Source: Ceriagrion tenellum
Lineage: Eukaryota > Arthropoda > Insecta > Odonata > Coenagrionidae
Assembly: GCA_963169105.1 (NCBI GenBank)
Contig: OY720637.1
Location: 56,132,964-56,196,963, forward strand
Reading direction: 5' to 3'
DNA: 64,000 nt
In this document: positions 23,377-34,040 of the stretch, piece by piece
Layout: every line of letters starts with the position of its first letter
Numbering within the stretch: the first letter of the stretch is position 1
Made by a program: the position numbers and the translations under genes
The notes under the pieces: model-generated
What the model was told of the DNA's origin: nothing
The model's input: only the letters and a program-made list of their open reading frames with translations
Database searches by the model: none

Positions 23377-24726
23377 TTAGGTTGACAACTAAGTTCCCGT
23401 CGTTTTTTTTTATTTTTTAAAAGTTTATTTTTCATGAATTAATCAATAATGTATTCTCCTTTGTTGTTTATAACTTTTTTAAAAGTTTATTTGTCAATAA
23501 AAATTAACTAATAAATCAATAATGTATTCTCCTTTGTTGTTTACAACTTTTTTCCAACGTTCAACAAGGTTTTCAATACCTCGTTGGTAGAAATCACCTG
23601 GTGTAGACTCGAAAAATTCATCCAACCAAGCTCTCAATTTTGCATCATTATTGAAAGAAACTCCCCGCATAGCATTTGAAAGAGATCGAATGAGGTGAAA
23701 ATCCATTGGTGCCAAATCGGGAGAGTACGGCGGGTGTGGCAGCACTTCCCAACCATGAGTTTGAATGGCTTCCTTGGTCATATTGGCGATATGAGGGCTG
23801 GTGTTGTCATATAGCAAAAGAACACCATGCTGCCGATTAGGTCTTTTCTCTTGAATAGCCATGTTGAGTCGCTCCATCTGTTGAACATAGAGTTCCGCGT
23901 TGATCGTTTGGTTCCGTTCAAGCAATTCGTAATGGATAATCCCTTCCCAGTCCCACCATACGCACAACATCTTTTTACGCGGATGAAGATCTTGTTTCAC
24001 GAGCTAAGTTGTTGCTTGTTTACCGGGGCTAAGCCATTCCTTACTCTGCTTCATATTGATGTACAGGCACCATTTTTCGTCGCCAGTAACGATTCGGTAA
24101 AGAAATCCTTCCTTATGTCCATGAGTTGAATGGTGACGAGCAAGCAAACCAGCGGAGATTGTGGCTCGTTGATTTTTGTTGTTGTCACTCAAGCATGCGG
24201 AACCCATGCTCCACACTTCTGAACCTTCCCCATTGAGTGAAGATGCTTCTCTATAGCAGTGTGGGAGCATTCCATTTTCTCTGCCAGTTCCCTTGTCGTT
24301 TGATGTGGATTTTCGTGCAAAAGTTGGTTTAATCGCTCTTCATTGAACTCAACTGGACGGCCAGAACGAGGTCTTTGAGGTCAAACTTTCCTTTCTTGAA
24401 CTTGGCATGCCAATCACGAGCGGTTCTATCAGCTATAGCACCCACTCCATACACAGCACAAATGTTGCGAGAAGTTTCTGCGGCCTAAGAACCTTGATTA
24501 AAAGCAAAAAGAAGGAGGTGTCGAAAATGCTCATTTTTCTCAACTTGACATTCCATTTTAACGATCTGAAAAGTAACAGAAATTTATCTTAAAAAAAACA
24601 AAACATAGATTCCGGTAGAACAAAATATTCTCTTTCGAATGACTTAAAACATTGTGCCAAAAACATTTAATGAAATGTGGAATGTTACAATGTAAAAAAA
24701 CGGCGGGAACTTAGTTGCCAACTTAA
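23377..24726 (-). mobile_element. mariner transposon of the TTAGGTTGxCAACTAAGTTCCCG type
   Basis: The element is 1350 bp with TA target duplications on both sides (23375-23376 and 24727-24728). The left end reads TTAGGTTGACAACTAAGTTC and the right, reversed, TTAAGTTGGCAACTAAGTTC, so about 33 bp is inverted. The transposase is on the minus strand. It belongs to a different mariner subfamily from the copy at 11747, judged by termini and catalytic blocks. Near the 3' end of its gene a 60-75 bp segment is tandemly duplicated (about 23415-23480 and 23476-23552). Confidence 0.93.
23494..24556 (-). pseudogene. mariner transposase with few lesions
   Basis: The reading starts MECQVEKNEHFRHLLLFAFN at 24556 and ends LLVNFY at 23494, about 354 codons, close to full length. 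Catalytic blocks are VTGDEKW (first D), LLLYDNTSPHIA (second D) and YSPDLAPMDFHLIRSL (third D), the DD34D pattern. The usual H before the second D is replaced by Y. The visible lesions are an in-frame TAG at 24004-24006 between the first two catalytic blocks, a frame break near 24270 and stops in the helix-turn-helix half. With so few lesions it is a comparatively young copy. Confidence 0.9.
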
Positions 24727-24728
24727 TA

Positions 24729-25736
24729 GTTCAGTTGCCAGTGTTATTTATGCATCCATTGTTGATGGGGAGATGAATTTAGTCACTTTGACATTCAGAT
24801 GCTTCATTGTTGAGTTACTTAAGAGCTTTCTCAATAAATTATCACCAGTGTGATACTATTGTTTAGTCAGTTTTATGCTCATATTCACCCCAACTGGTGC
24901 TGTAGAACCTCCGAACTTTGAGCCCTTGATAGGTGTCAAGAAGAACCTGTGTATGAATAAGTAATCTGAGACTGTATACGTTTAGTTACACAAATTTCAT
25001 TTCTCCACTCACTCTCTTCATTAAAAATATCAATTCAATAACCAAACATGCTATGAGGAAGTGTATAGCAAATACTTTCCATCAAACTTAAACTTAACTC
25101 AGGAATCAGTGAACGAGTCTAAAACTTAATCTGAATATTTAAGTTTGGTACCTGAACTCAGTGGGCATTATAAAATGCTTCTTACTTCATACTAAGTATG
25201 GTTCAGTGAATGAGGCTCGAAACTGAAAAATATCACACTGTGCACTGTAATTTGGTATTGGATGTTATCCATGTAATTTCCATTCTGGTGCAGCAGTGTA
25301 ATGCTGCGAGCAAATATTAATTCAGTGATGTAACATGGTGTCCACAAAAGTCACAATAAAAAATTCAAGCATAATTCCAGGCTTTCAAGGCTAATTTTAT
25401 AAAAATTTCCAGGCCATGTTATCGTGGTTTATATAAGAGCCAAAGCGATACTTTTCACATTTTACAAATAATATGGATTTTCCTAGCTAAACACAACCGA
25501 ATAAAGATATGGATATTAAATAAATATAAATAATAAAAAAATAAAAAGTGGAAAAATTAATAAAATATGTTGTTTTATTGACAATAAATTCACTACTGTG
25601 AACGTGGAACCGGGCAAGTGATCACCTTTTCGGGGTGGCGAGGTTGCGGTAACTAGCCCCTGTCGGAGTCATCCTCGGGATACCTATCCTCCCCCTCCAG
25701 ACACCTTACCCCCTCCAGATGTCTGTCCCCCCAATT
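24729..25736. other. intergenic DNA, nothing recognised
   Basis: AT-rich sequence. The last 60 bases (about 25680-25735) are C-rich, with a twice-repeated CCCCTCCAGA motif. No gene is visible. Confidence 0.35.
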
Positions 25737-26570
25737 AGGGTGGCCAAAAAATTTTTTTAGAAAGTTGAGGGGGCAGATGCATTTTCTGGTGCAACTTCAT
25801 AAATAAGCAAGCCATAGAAAATTTCAGCTTGATTGCACAATAATTGACCCTGCCGAATAGTGTTTCAACATTTCAGGCTCATATTTTTTAATTAATTTAA
25901 TTTATTTTCACTGTCCCAAATACAGCACATTGGGCCGACGACATTGCCTAATTTACAGAGGCAATTCTCCTGTTTTTCAGGATTCCACCGCAGAAATAAT
26001 GGTTAAATGAAAGAAAACAATCCTTGATGATAAATGTTAATATTTTATGTGTTTCTTAATGTTTAGGAGCGTGGTGGCCTAGTGAGTAGAGCGCTTTGCT
26101 GCTGATCAGAGGGTCTTGGATTCAAATCCGGGTGAAGCCTTCGGACACCCCCAAACAAAAATCCTCGAAGTACGAGGTGGCCCAGGGATAGGAACTGGCC
26201 CCCCTACCCTGAATGTGAGAATTTCACATGCCTACGGCTAAGTCTGGGGTGAGCTCTGCCCTCACCTATCAATAACAACCTTATGGTTGAAACACTGAGT
26301 CTTAATTTTTAATGGGTTGAAAAAGGTTTAAATTAACTTTTAAACTCCTTATCCTTAACATTTCCATACCTATCAAAAAAATTGCTTACTTCTGTATTAC
26401 AAATAGCAAGTTCTGTTTCTCACGTTCATCATTGGTAAGTTTTCTGTTCCAGCCGTGTCAAGTTTGTGCGATCAAGCTAAAATTTTCTATAGTTTTTTAT
26501 TAATGAAATAACACCAGAAAATGTATCTGCCATTTAAACTTTCAAAAAAAGTTTATTTTTGGGCCACCCA
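25737..26570. mobile_element. long-TIR non-autonomous DNA element with a nested SINE
   Basis: The first and last 115-120 bases are imperfect inverted repeats. Both start GGGTGGCC and share, in order, CATTTTCTGGTG, a TTCAT-AATAA block, ATAGAAAATTT and AGCTTGAT-GCACAA. The span is about 834 bp, of which some 220 bp is a SINE inserted near the middle, so the original element was about 600 bp. No coding frame and no clear target duplication were found, so its superfamily is undecided. Confidence 0.68.
26066..26290 (+). repeat. tRNA-derived SINE nested in the long-TIR element
   Basis: The head has box A (TGGCCTAGTGAG, 26074-26085) and box B (GGATTCAAATCC, 26118-26129). The body contains GAATGTGAGAATTTCACATG, and the same body, reversed and slightly diverged, occurs at 62330-62400. 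That makes this a family with at least two members in the window. Its position inside the long-TIR element shows it arrived later. Confidence 0.7.
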
Positions 26571-26615
26571 ACCCTCCCGTCCTCCCTCACACTCGACCAC
26601 TTGGTAGTGTCTTGA

Positions 26616-26720
26616 GTAGGGTTGCACCGATTAATCAGCAAGTAGACAATGATTCCGATACCGATTAATCGGCCATTTTGCTGATTAATCGGTAGCGGCT
26701 ATTTGGATGATTAATCGTCC
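26616..26720. repeat. cluster of GATTAATC palindromes, possible hAT terminus
   Basis: Four copies of the palindrome GATTAATC lie within 88 bases (26629, 26663, 26683 and 26709). The first follows TAGGGTTGCACC, which resembles the outer end of some hAT elements whose subterminal regions repeat CCGATTAATCGG. No matching right end was found, so this is either a truncated element or a lone end. Confidence 0.4.
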
Positions 26721-27199
26721 AATTATCATTTTACTGTAAAATAAACGACTAGAAATGAAAATTATATATTTCTAATTGATCATCTGGTTGTTTTGGGGTC
26801 CCCTTAATTCTTGACTACACTGTGTGGATGCTGCCAGGGTGTCTTCTAATCCCCATCTTGCATTCAATTCTCATTAAGGACCAGGTGTTTTGGGTCTCCC
26901 TGCCGGGCTAAAAACCTCCCTCTCAGCCTCAAGCTCTTGCTTATTACCAAGTATGGGAATTAGTGGGAAAAGGGTAAAGGAAAGGGAAGGGTTAACAAAG
27001 CACAACCACTGGGAGGCCGACACCATGAGGCAGATTGACGTCAAATGGACGATAATGGGCCCCTGCCTCCCCCCAGTCCTCGTAGCTGTTGGGTTCCCAC
27101 AACAATGTTGGACGAGTCATCATCAGTCTTGCTTACGTGAAAACTTAGCACACATCTGTTGAGAACCGGCAAAGCCCATTACCAGAATTCTTGGGATAG
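26721..27199. other. intergenic DNA with moderate GC, unassigned
   Basis: The part from about 26860 to 27180 is richer in G+C than its surroundings and could be a piece of another retroelement UTR. I cannot match it to a family. A 90-codon frame here has no recognisable domain. Confidence 0.3.
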
Positions 27200-27613
27200 G
27201 CTAGATTAGATTAGATTTGTTGTTGGTGGAGTTCCTCTGAGGAGGACCTGGGGCACCTAGACCTATTGGTCGTTAGTGCTAACCACCATATCTTGGTTAC
27301 CCGTTGAGTCCAATGGCCTTACTGAAGGCCAGCATATCCTCTATGGGAGTACCTCTGATTTCAGCCGGATCGGGAAACTGAGATCCTAGATGCCTTATTC
27401 TGGTCCTCATCAAGGCAGGACAGTCACAGAGAACATGTGAATTTGTTTCATCCTCTTCTTAGCACCATCTGCATCTGACGTAGTCCGCCAGCTTCAAGAG
27501 ATGAAGGTGCCTGTGGCCTAATAGTGTCCAGTTAGGAGACCCACTATCGTGTGTAGTTGACCTCTGTTTAGCCATAGAAGTCTTCTTGCTAGTCCCAGTT
27601 AGTTTGGGTCCTT

Positions 27614-28454
27614 CTAAAAAAGCTTGGCTTTTCTGAGCCCTTGTGTGGTTCGCCAGATCTCAGAATGGCGGGCAAGGCCCCACTTCTTGATCTCAGTGAT
27701 TCCTGCTGAAGATGGAATTGGAATGTGAGGCTCTGGTCCCATCGGTGTGTGGTTTGAGCCTTCTTTTGCGAGTTGATCCGCAATCTCGTTTCCGGTTGTA
27801 CCCTCATGTCTGGGGACCCAGAAGAGTTCAACTTTGCCAAGACTGTGCAACGAGTTGAGCACTTCACGGCATTCATGAAGGAGTTTTGAGTTGCCCATTG
27901 GTGATGCTAGGGCCTTTAGAGCCGCATGGCAATTGGTGCATATGTGGATTAGTCTGCCCTTGAGACCGGATTCCTTGATAGCGTGAGCGCACGTCAGTAA
28001 AGCAAACACCTCCGCTTGAAAGACAGTAGCATATTCTCCAAGTGAGATGGTGGTCCTCTTGTCTGGGCAGTAAATCCCAGCCCCTGCTCTGCCTTCCTTC
28101 TTGGAGCCATCGGTGAACCACACCTGGGCTCCATTGTGGAGATCTTTGTCTCCCCCTTTTATCCACCACTCCCTTTCTGGAAAGTGGATTTTAAAGTGTG
28201 GGGGCAATTTGTAGAATGAGGCTATCATCGTGTCTGAGCCCATTTCAACAATAGGACTCTCTAAGCTCCTGCCATATTTTTCTGTGTCCGGACAGGTTTC
28301 CCCTGTCATTCCACTGACCCTGTCTTTTTAGACAATATGCTGCAGCCCTAGCCTGTGTCTCTACTTCCACATTAAGTGAAGCAAGGCACAGTAGGGTCTC
28401 CATAGCCAGTGTGGGGGTGGTTTTCATTGCCCCCGCAATTCCCATGCAGGCCAT
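27614..28454 (-). pseudogene. LINE ORF2 C-terminal region with RNase H domain
   Basis: The first part (28454-28245) reads GAMKTTPTLAMETLL and ARAAAYCLKRQGQW, the connection after RT in this clade. The frame from 28309 then carries RNase H: VWFTDGSKKEG (first D), QAEVFALL (E), ICTNCHAALKAL (usually TDS, so the third acid is N here) and WVPRHEGTTGNEIADQLA (last D). The domain would remove RNA from the RNA-DNA hybrid. The Asp-to-Asn change and the upstream lesions mean it is not functional. Confidence 0.82.
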
Positions 28455-28597
28455 TCATTGCAGGTGGTTGAGCTTCTTCCTTGCGGAGTTCTGTCTTGTT
28501 TTCCCCCACCAGACTAATGAACAGCGTAGAAAGCTAGGTTTCACCACTGCAGTGTAGATCCAACTGATTGCTTTTGGTTGGAGTCCCCAGGTTTTGC

Positions 28598-29405
28598 CTA
28601 GTGCCCTCCTACAGGTCCATAGGCAGGCGCATGCTTTCTTGGCTTTCGCCTCAAGGTGTTCTCCCCAGTTAAGTTTGGAGTCCAGAAGGACTCCCAGATG
28701 CTTTCACTGTCATTGAAGGTTGCAATATCCTTCCTTGTAACGAAGGAGATATGAGCTCTTCTCTTTTCTTGTTGGTGAAGAGAACAAGTTTTGTTTTCTT
28801 TGGATTTACCGTCAGCCCTGTTTGATGGCACCAGCTCATCGTTCTATCCAGGGCTTTCTGCATAAGTCCGGAAACGGTGCTGAGGTACTTACCTGTGATG
28901 AGAATCCACAGCAGTGGGGATAGAACTCCCCCTTGTGGGCATCCTCGAGTCTCAGCCACCTCCATCGTGCTCTCTCTCGGAACAGCCTTGACTGTTCTTT
29001 CTTCTAGCATTAATCTGACCATTTGACAATGTGTGCATGGACACCATGTCTCCTGGCTGCAATGCAGATTTGTTCAAACGATGTGTTGTTGGAGGCTCCT
29101 TCCACATCAAGGAAGGTGCCCAGACCAAACATTCCATGTTCTAGCACTCCTTCTATCCTGGTGACAAGGTTATGGAGTGCTGTCGCTACTAATTTGCCTT
29201 TTTGGTAGGCATGTTGGTACGGGTGTAGGGGATTGTCCTTCAAAGGTCCCTCCCTAATATACCTGTCCACTGTTTTCTCCAGTGTTTTCAGCATAAAGGA
29301 GATAAGGCTGATGCCACAGAAGGAGTCAGCTTTGGTGTAATCAGTCTTTCCTAGTTTGGGAATAAAGACGACTTTAGTGATCCTCCACTTCTTGGGAACA
29401 TACAC
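28598..29405 (-). pseudogene. LINE reverse transcriptase domain lacking the YADD motif
   Basis: The reading runs WRITKVVFIPKLGK, then HPYQHAYQKG, then the motif A region ALGTFLD-type block GLGTFLDVEGASNNTSFE (catalytic D present), then RGCPQGGVLSPLLW. It then jumps directly to GKYLSTVSGLMQKALD. The roughly 30 residues that normally lie between and contain the catalytic YADD are absent. The flanks stay in one frame, so the deletion looks in-frame. Afterwards comes TGLTVNPKKTKLVLF. A stop after HIVKWSD and a later frame change also break the gene. Confidence 0.85.
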
Positions 29406-29434
29406 ATATGCGAGGCAGGATTGGAAAATTCTGA

Positions 29435-29704
29435 CTAATGGTAACAGTATCTGTTCATGGTAAATTCGGGCAGATGTATAGCATTCAACCCATTAGCAAA
29501 GATACATGCTCTTGGTCTTTTGACCGAGGTACAAAAGAATTGTTTACCCTTGGTCATGCTTAAACCCCTGATTCTGCCCTGGAATGCCCAGGGTTCTTGA
29601 ATCTGGGCAATTTTGACCTTACCTTCTGAGAGGATCCTTTGCAGGACCCCCGAGGTAGCCTGACAATGTTGAAGGTTGACCTGTAGGCAGTGGATGCTCG
29701 CCAT
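29435..29704 (-). pseudogene. truncated APE-type endonuclease domain of LINE ORF2
   Basis: This 89-codon frame starts MASIHCLQVNLQHCQATSG and includes IAQIQEPW, whose QEP block holds a catalytic glutamate of the apurinic-like endonuclease that nicks target DNA. In intact elements this domain is about 220 residues and a further linker precedes the RT. Here the frame breaks after about 85 residues and RT sequence begins within 40 bases, so most of the endonuclease and linker is missing. Confidence 0.75.
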
Positions 29705-29705
29705 C

Positions 29706-30824
29706 CTAGTCCAGTTCCTTCATTTCTACCTCTGTTGTTGAGGTTATTAGAGGCTCCTCTTGTACACCTGCCTTTCCGAGGAACATGATTTTGGCCTTCT
29801 GCATACCGACGTTTACTCGGAAGTCTGGACTTGTAATGAAGGTGGCGGATAGCTCGTCTAATCCAAGAACGAACCTCGTCCCATGCTCCACCTCCTTCCT
29901 CTCATAGGTCCTCAAGAGAGAGGTTTGAAGCCCCAGGTTGGACCTCTTCATTCTATCGATGAGTGTTTCGGTGCCCGGTTTGCTGAATCCCGGAACCCAC
30001 ACCATCTTCCTTCTTCTCCTAATGAGACTGTCGGCATCAACCACCTTCACGTTGGTTTCGCCGAATGGTCCCATTTTGCCTACAGCCTCAACCAGCCAGT
30101 TGGCTGAGTATTCGTTGCCACAGGCAAACTCCACTATTTACAGGAATCGTATCCCACATCTCCTCCAGCCTCACAATAGCAGTCCTGTGCCATTCTTCAG
30201 TCATCATACCTCCGGCTAGGAAATAGGCACAATTGCCATCTTCTTCAGGTTTTTAGCTACCTGAGCATAGGTGGAGGTCCTGGGTTTCTTGGCCTCCTGC
30301 GCCAAGTTTGTGGGGGTGTCCCCAGCTGTCCTCCCCCTTTTTTGGGATACGCCTCCAGATTTCTCAGCTCAGTCTTTTCTCCTTGGAGATCCACCGATGG
30401 CTTTCCCACCTTCGGTGGACCAAGCTGCCCCCTGTGGCAAACCACCAGAGGCTAAGGCTTTCTTGGCGTGCCGTTTCTCATTCCTTCTTCTCTTGGCTGC
30501 GCTACTTTCTTTTTGCTTTGTGGTGAGCTGCTCCATTTTGTTAGAGATGCTCCCCAAAGTGGTAATGGAAGCTCCAGAGTCTGACTTGGGGGACCCTGGT
30601 GCTGCCTTCAAAGTTGACTCGGAAGAGTCGGAAAGGGGCTCGCCCTGCTCCACAGACATGGAGGGGTAAGATAAGGGAAGGGGAAGGGAGGAACTGCCAT
30701 TGGAATCCCCGATGGGGCTCGCCATCAGAACATCCTCCATAGATGTGGTAATTGCACTGTCGTCCTTAGATTGAGGTTGCTTCTCAGCAACCTCCAAAGA
30801 GTTTTGTTTTTTAGGTTTATCCAT
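29706..30824 (-). pseudogene. LINE ORF1 (gag-like) relic
   Basis: The reading begins MDKPKKQNSLEVAEKQ at 30824. The N-terminal half (to about 30370) is serine-rich, then basic with KRRRNEKRHAKK, suggesting RNA binding. A stop follows GSPRRKD at 30369-30371. Similarity resumes to about 30250, and then a block reads VVDADSLIRRRRKMVWVPG and FVLGLDELSATF (30134-29706). That block resembles the domain of unknown function found in LOA-type ORF1 proteins. ORF1 normally packages the element RNA. Stops at 30369 and near 30207 inactivate it. Confidence 0.7.
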
Positions 30825-31200
30825 AAATAATCCCACGAGTAGCTAGGGAAATATACGGTCTACCCACACAGAGCCCCGCATGCATGGGTAAGGCTTAATA
30901 AAACCGGAGGTCATCCTGTATCCAGAGTTTCCCCACTAACGACTTCTTACCCTCCGCCACGCAGACGCGGTCACCATCGGCACGAGGAGCAACCTTGGTG
31001 AGGGGAGCTGTTTATCGACCAGCCAGGTCTCATGGAGGATGTGGCTCTTCACCACGCATTACGATCTTGGTGGGCGGAGAGCCTATTCAGCCCTTCGATC
31101 CACCCTGGGATCACACATCCCTCACCCCATGGGATAGGCTATCCGCCGACTCCCTATAATGGTGGACACAGTGCGGTCTGTCGGAGTTCGTCATCAGATT

Positions 31201-34040
31201 GGGGCCCTACCGGACCAATGTATGGTCTATTCGAACCAATTATGGTCAATTATAAGACCCTTATGTACACTTAAGTATAAACATAGTACATAAAAAGACA
31301 GTTCGAAACATATTTTAATTCATTTTTAATTTTTGCTCAGCAAAAAAATTTCACTCTTGATACTTTTGAAATTTTAAAGGTCAAATATGGGCAGTTGTTT
31401 ACAAACTTATGAAATTGACCAAACTTAAAGAACCCTGAAAGATGTATCTATATATGAGGACCCCAGAAGTCAAGGGGTCTAAGTAACAAAACCATTGCTT
31501 AGAGAAAACTTAAGTCAAAGTTGAAAATGTTTGGTACAACCCCCTAAGTAGTTAAGAGGCATTATAGTTAAGTATTATTAAATTTGAAAGAAAGTTTTTA
31601 TTCAAGTACAAAAGGATAAGGTTACAAGGGTGGGATGTGGATTAGAATGAAGCAACCATTGAGATAGATGGAGAGGACGCTAGCTATGATGGCCAATGCT
31701 AGAAGCTGGTCAGTGTGCCATCTTCGTTAACCTTCATTTTCCTGTAGTGCTTGCGGGCTAACACAATAATTTTGCAATATTACTATGCCTTCCATTGATA
31801 ACTTAGTAGAATTCAGCAGGTACTTACTCTTTTAACCTTTCGGCCTTCGGTATGCATACCCTGTGAGGTCCTTGTTTCTACATTTCCTCTCCTCTCGAAT
31901 GGGTGCTATGGTCATGAGAGAGGGGAGGAAATCAATTTCCATTTCCTAAATGATTAAACATGTATTTTTTGCTATAAAGTATATGAAAGGTCTCTCAGAT
32001 CATAGCAGTGTCCTAAGTATCTTTTTGATTGCGCACTCGTTAATATGCATTCTCCTTAAATATTTTATTTGAATTAATAATCATCGACATTCCGATGAAA
32101 ACTATTGTACAATCAAGTCGAACTCATAGCACTAAGTAGCTAATATATGTTTCAAGAGTTACTTGCCATAAATTTCTAACAAATGGTTGATATTCTGGCT
32201 TAAACTCTGCTAATTCATCCATTCTGTTGTGCTATCCATGAGAAAGTAAGGAGGGAGAGCAGGGTTAGACAATATGGTTATTATTTCAGTTGTCAGGCTT
32301 CAGTTTGATGAAGTAGTGCCCTCTGCATGAATGTTTTCACTCAAATATTGATTGATTGACTGAGAAAAAACATCAAATCTCCAGGCAATTTTAGAGCATT
32401 TTAAATTTTCATTGATTTCCTCTTTTTCCTTCCTGATTTGTAGCTTGCATGTAAGATATCAAGACTTAGTATATATGTACGAATAGGATATTGAGAGAAC
32501 ATAAATTTTTCAAGGCTCTTTTTTATCTCTTGAGGTTTTTCACGGTTTTGAACCCAATGCTTGCTCCTCAATAAACAGATACAAATGCAGTTCAGTCCTC
32601 TAGTTTGCAAATTGAATGAACAGTTTAATAATTTGTTATTCCTAAAATAACACCTCACTTATTACTTCGTACATACCACACTGTATCCTTCTGCTTACAT
32701 GTCTTATCTCATTGGTTTAAATTAAATCACCATTTATTTGTTTGAAAAACCACATCCCAGCCATTTGTTTTCTAAACAATACTGTTTCATGTTGTGAGAT
32801 TTTTTTATTTCTTTCAAGCCAGCCTTTACTTCCCCCCTCAATTTCACAGCAAATTGTGACATGACAAAGAAATAAGGCTGCAGAAGTCAATATTTCTCTA
32901 TGTTACTGCAATCAGTAATCCACCTGCTAACAGAGATGTTTCTACTTAAGGAATACCAAGGTAGATATATTTTATTGTAAATAAGAACTGCAGCTCTATC
33001 CTATCTTATATGATTTATCCCCGCTTCTCTTGTGGTCTAACTATAGTTGTATAGACATTATGAATCCAATCAAATTCCATCTAGAATTAATAATTTGAAA
33101 AAATAATTGGCAGATTAATTGGGTTAAGAAGATTAACTTCAATGTAATAATAATTCATTGAATGGACCAATGGACGTACCCATGATTCCTTACTACTTAT
33201 TTGCTTATTATGAGTCAAGGAAACATGGTAGCTTTAAGATAAAGAATATATTTGGTGTATAAAATTATTTCATACAAAACAGACATCCAATATCAAACAT
33301 CTGGGAGGATCGCTTAACATTCATTGCCATTATAAATGCAGGAAAAGATACAAAAATACAGACATGCAACAAAAAATACTTTTTCGGCTTTGCATAATTG
33401 GCTGAAGAAACACTGCTTAGAGAGCCAACAATACTTGAGAAAATGAAGAGGTAACAAATGTATGAGTAAACAAAAGGAATGTATCCATAATATGGCTAAG
33501 CATATTACTGACCACAACCCCTTAACAAGAAATGCAAACAAAAAGTTAAACAACATTTACACATTTCCTTTCAACACTTACAAAAGTCGACTTATCACAA
33601 TAGTTATTAATGGAAGACTGGTTATGTTCAGTATAAGAGGTTATCAAAAGAAAGATGGTTACATCTTGAAAGGCACAATTATCATGATATAAAAAATTTG
33701 GAGAACAAAGTAGCCTCACTCAGGTAATCATCCAATGATTGTACTTCCACTCATTAATGCCTGCATCTTAACTACCCAAAACATTAAATATTACTTTAAA
33801 AATTACAGACATTCCAAATTTAAAATCATTCTCTACAATAAACCATTTAGCAAATAATTTGAAAGAGATATGTCGAATTCACCATTTAACTGTGCTTCCT
33901 AAGGCTGCTATTCCAAATGGGTAGCAACCGTGTTATTTCCCAGAATACGGTCCCAAGGCCTGGTTTTCTCTGCAGTGACAAGAGTCTTTAGATGCTATTC
34001 AGGTGAAAGGCAAGGTCACTATACCATTATGAAAACCGGC
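31201..34040. other. intergenic DNA, no gene recognised
   Basis: AT-rich with short frames only. It contains the 3' flank (and any 3' UTR) of the beta-carbonic anhydrase gene at its right edge. No repeat family is recognised. Confidence 0.4.

Larger units (their letters stand above)
27200..31200 (-). mobile_element. LOA-type non-LTR retrotransposon, internally deleted
   Basis: In minus-strand order the element has a GC-richer 5' UTR (about 31200-30825), ORF1 (about 30824-29706), and an ORF2 relic (about 29704-27600) holding an endonuclease stub, reverse transcriptase and RNase H. A 3' UTR ends in a short AATCT-repeat tail at about 27217-27200. The total near 4 kb is short for this clade (commonly 5-6 kb), because of at least two internal deletions. 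Several in-frame stops and frame changes are present. The order of domains, with RNase H downstream of RT, and protein blocks such as HPYQHAYQKG and RGCPQGGVLSPLLW support the LOA/R1-like group. Confidence 0.85.

Noticed and set aside
26616..31555. hAT element running from TAGGGTTGCACC at 26618 to a GGTACAACCCCCTA block near 31535
   Set aside because: The flanks share no 8-bp duplication and the two ends match poorly.
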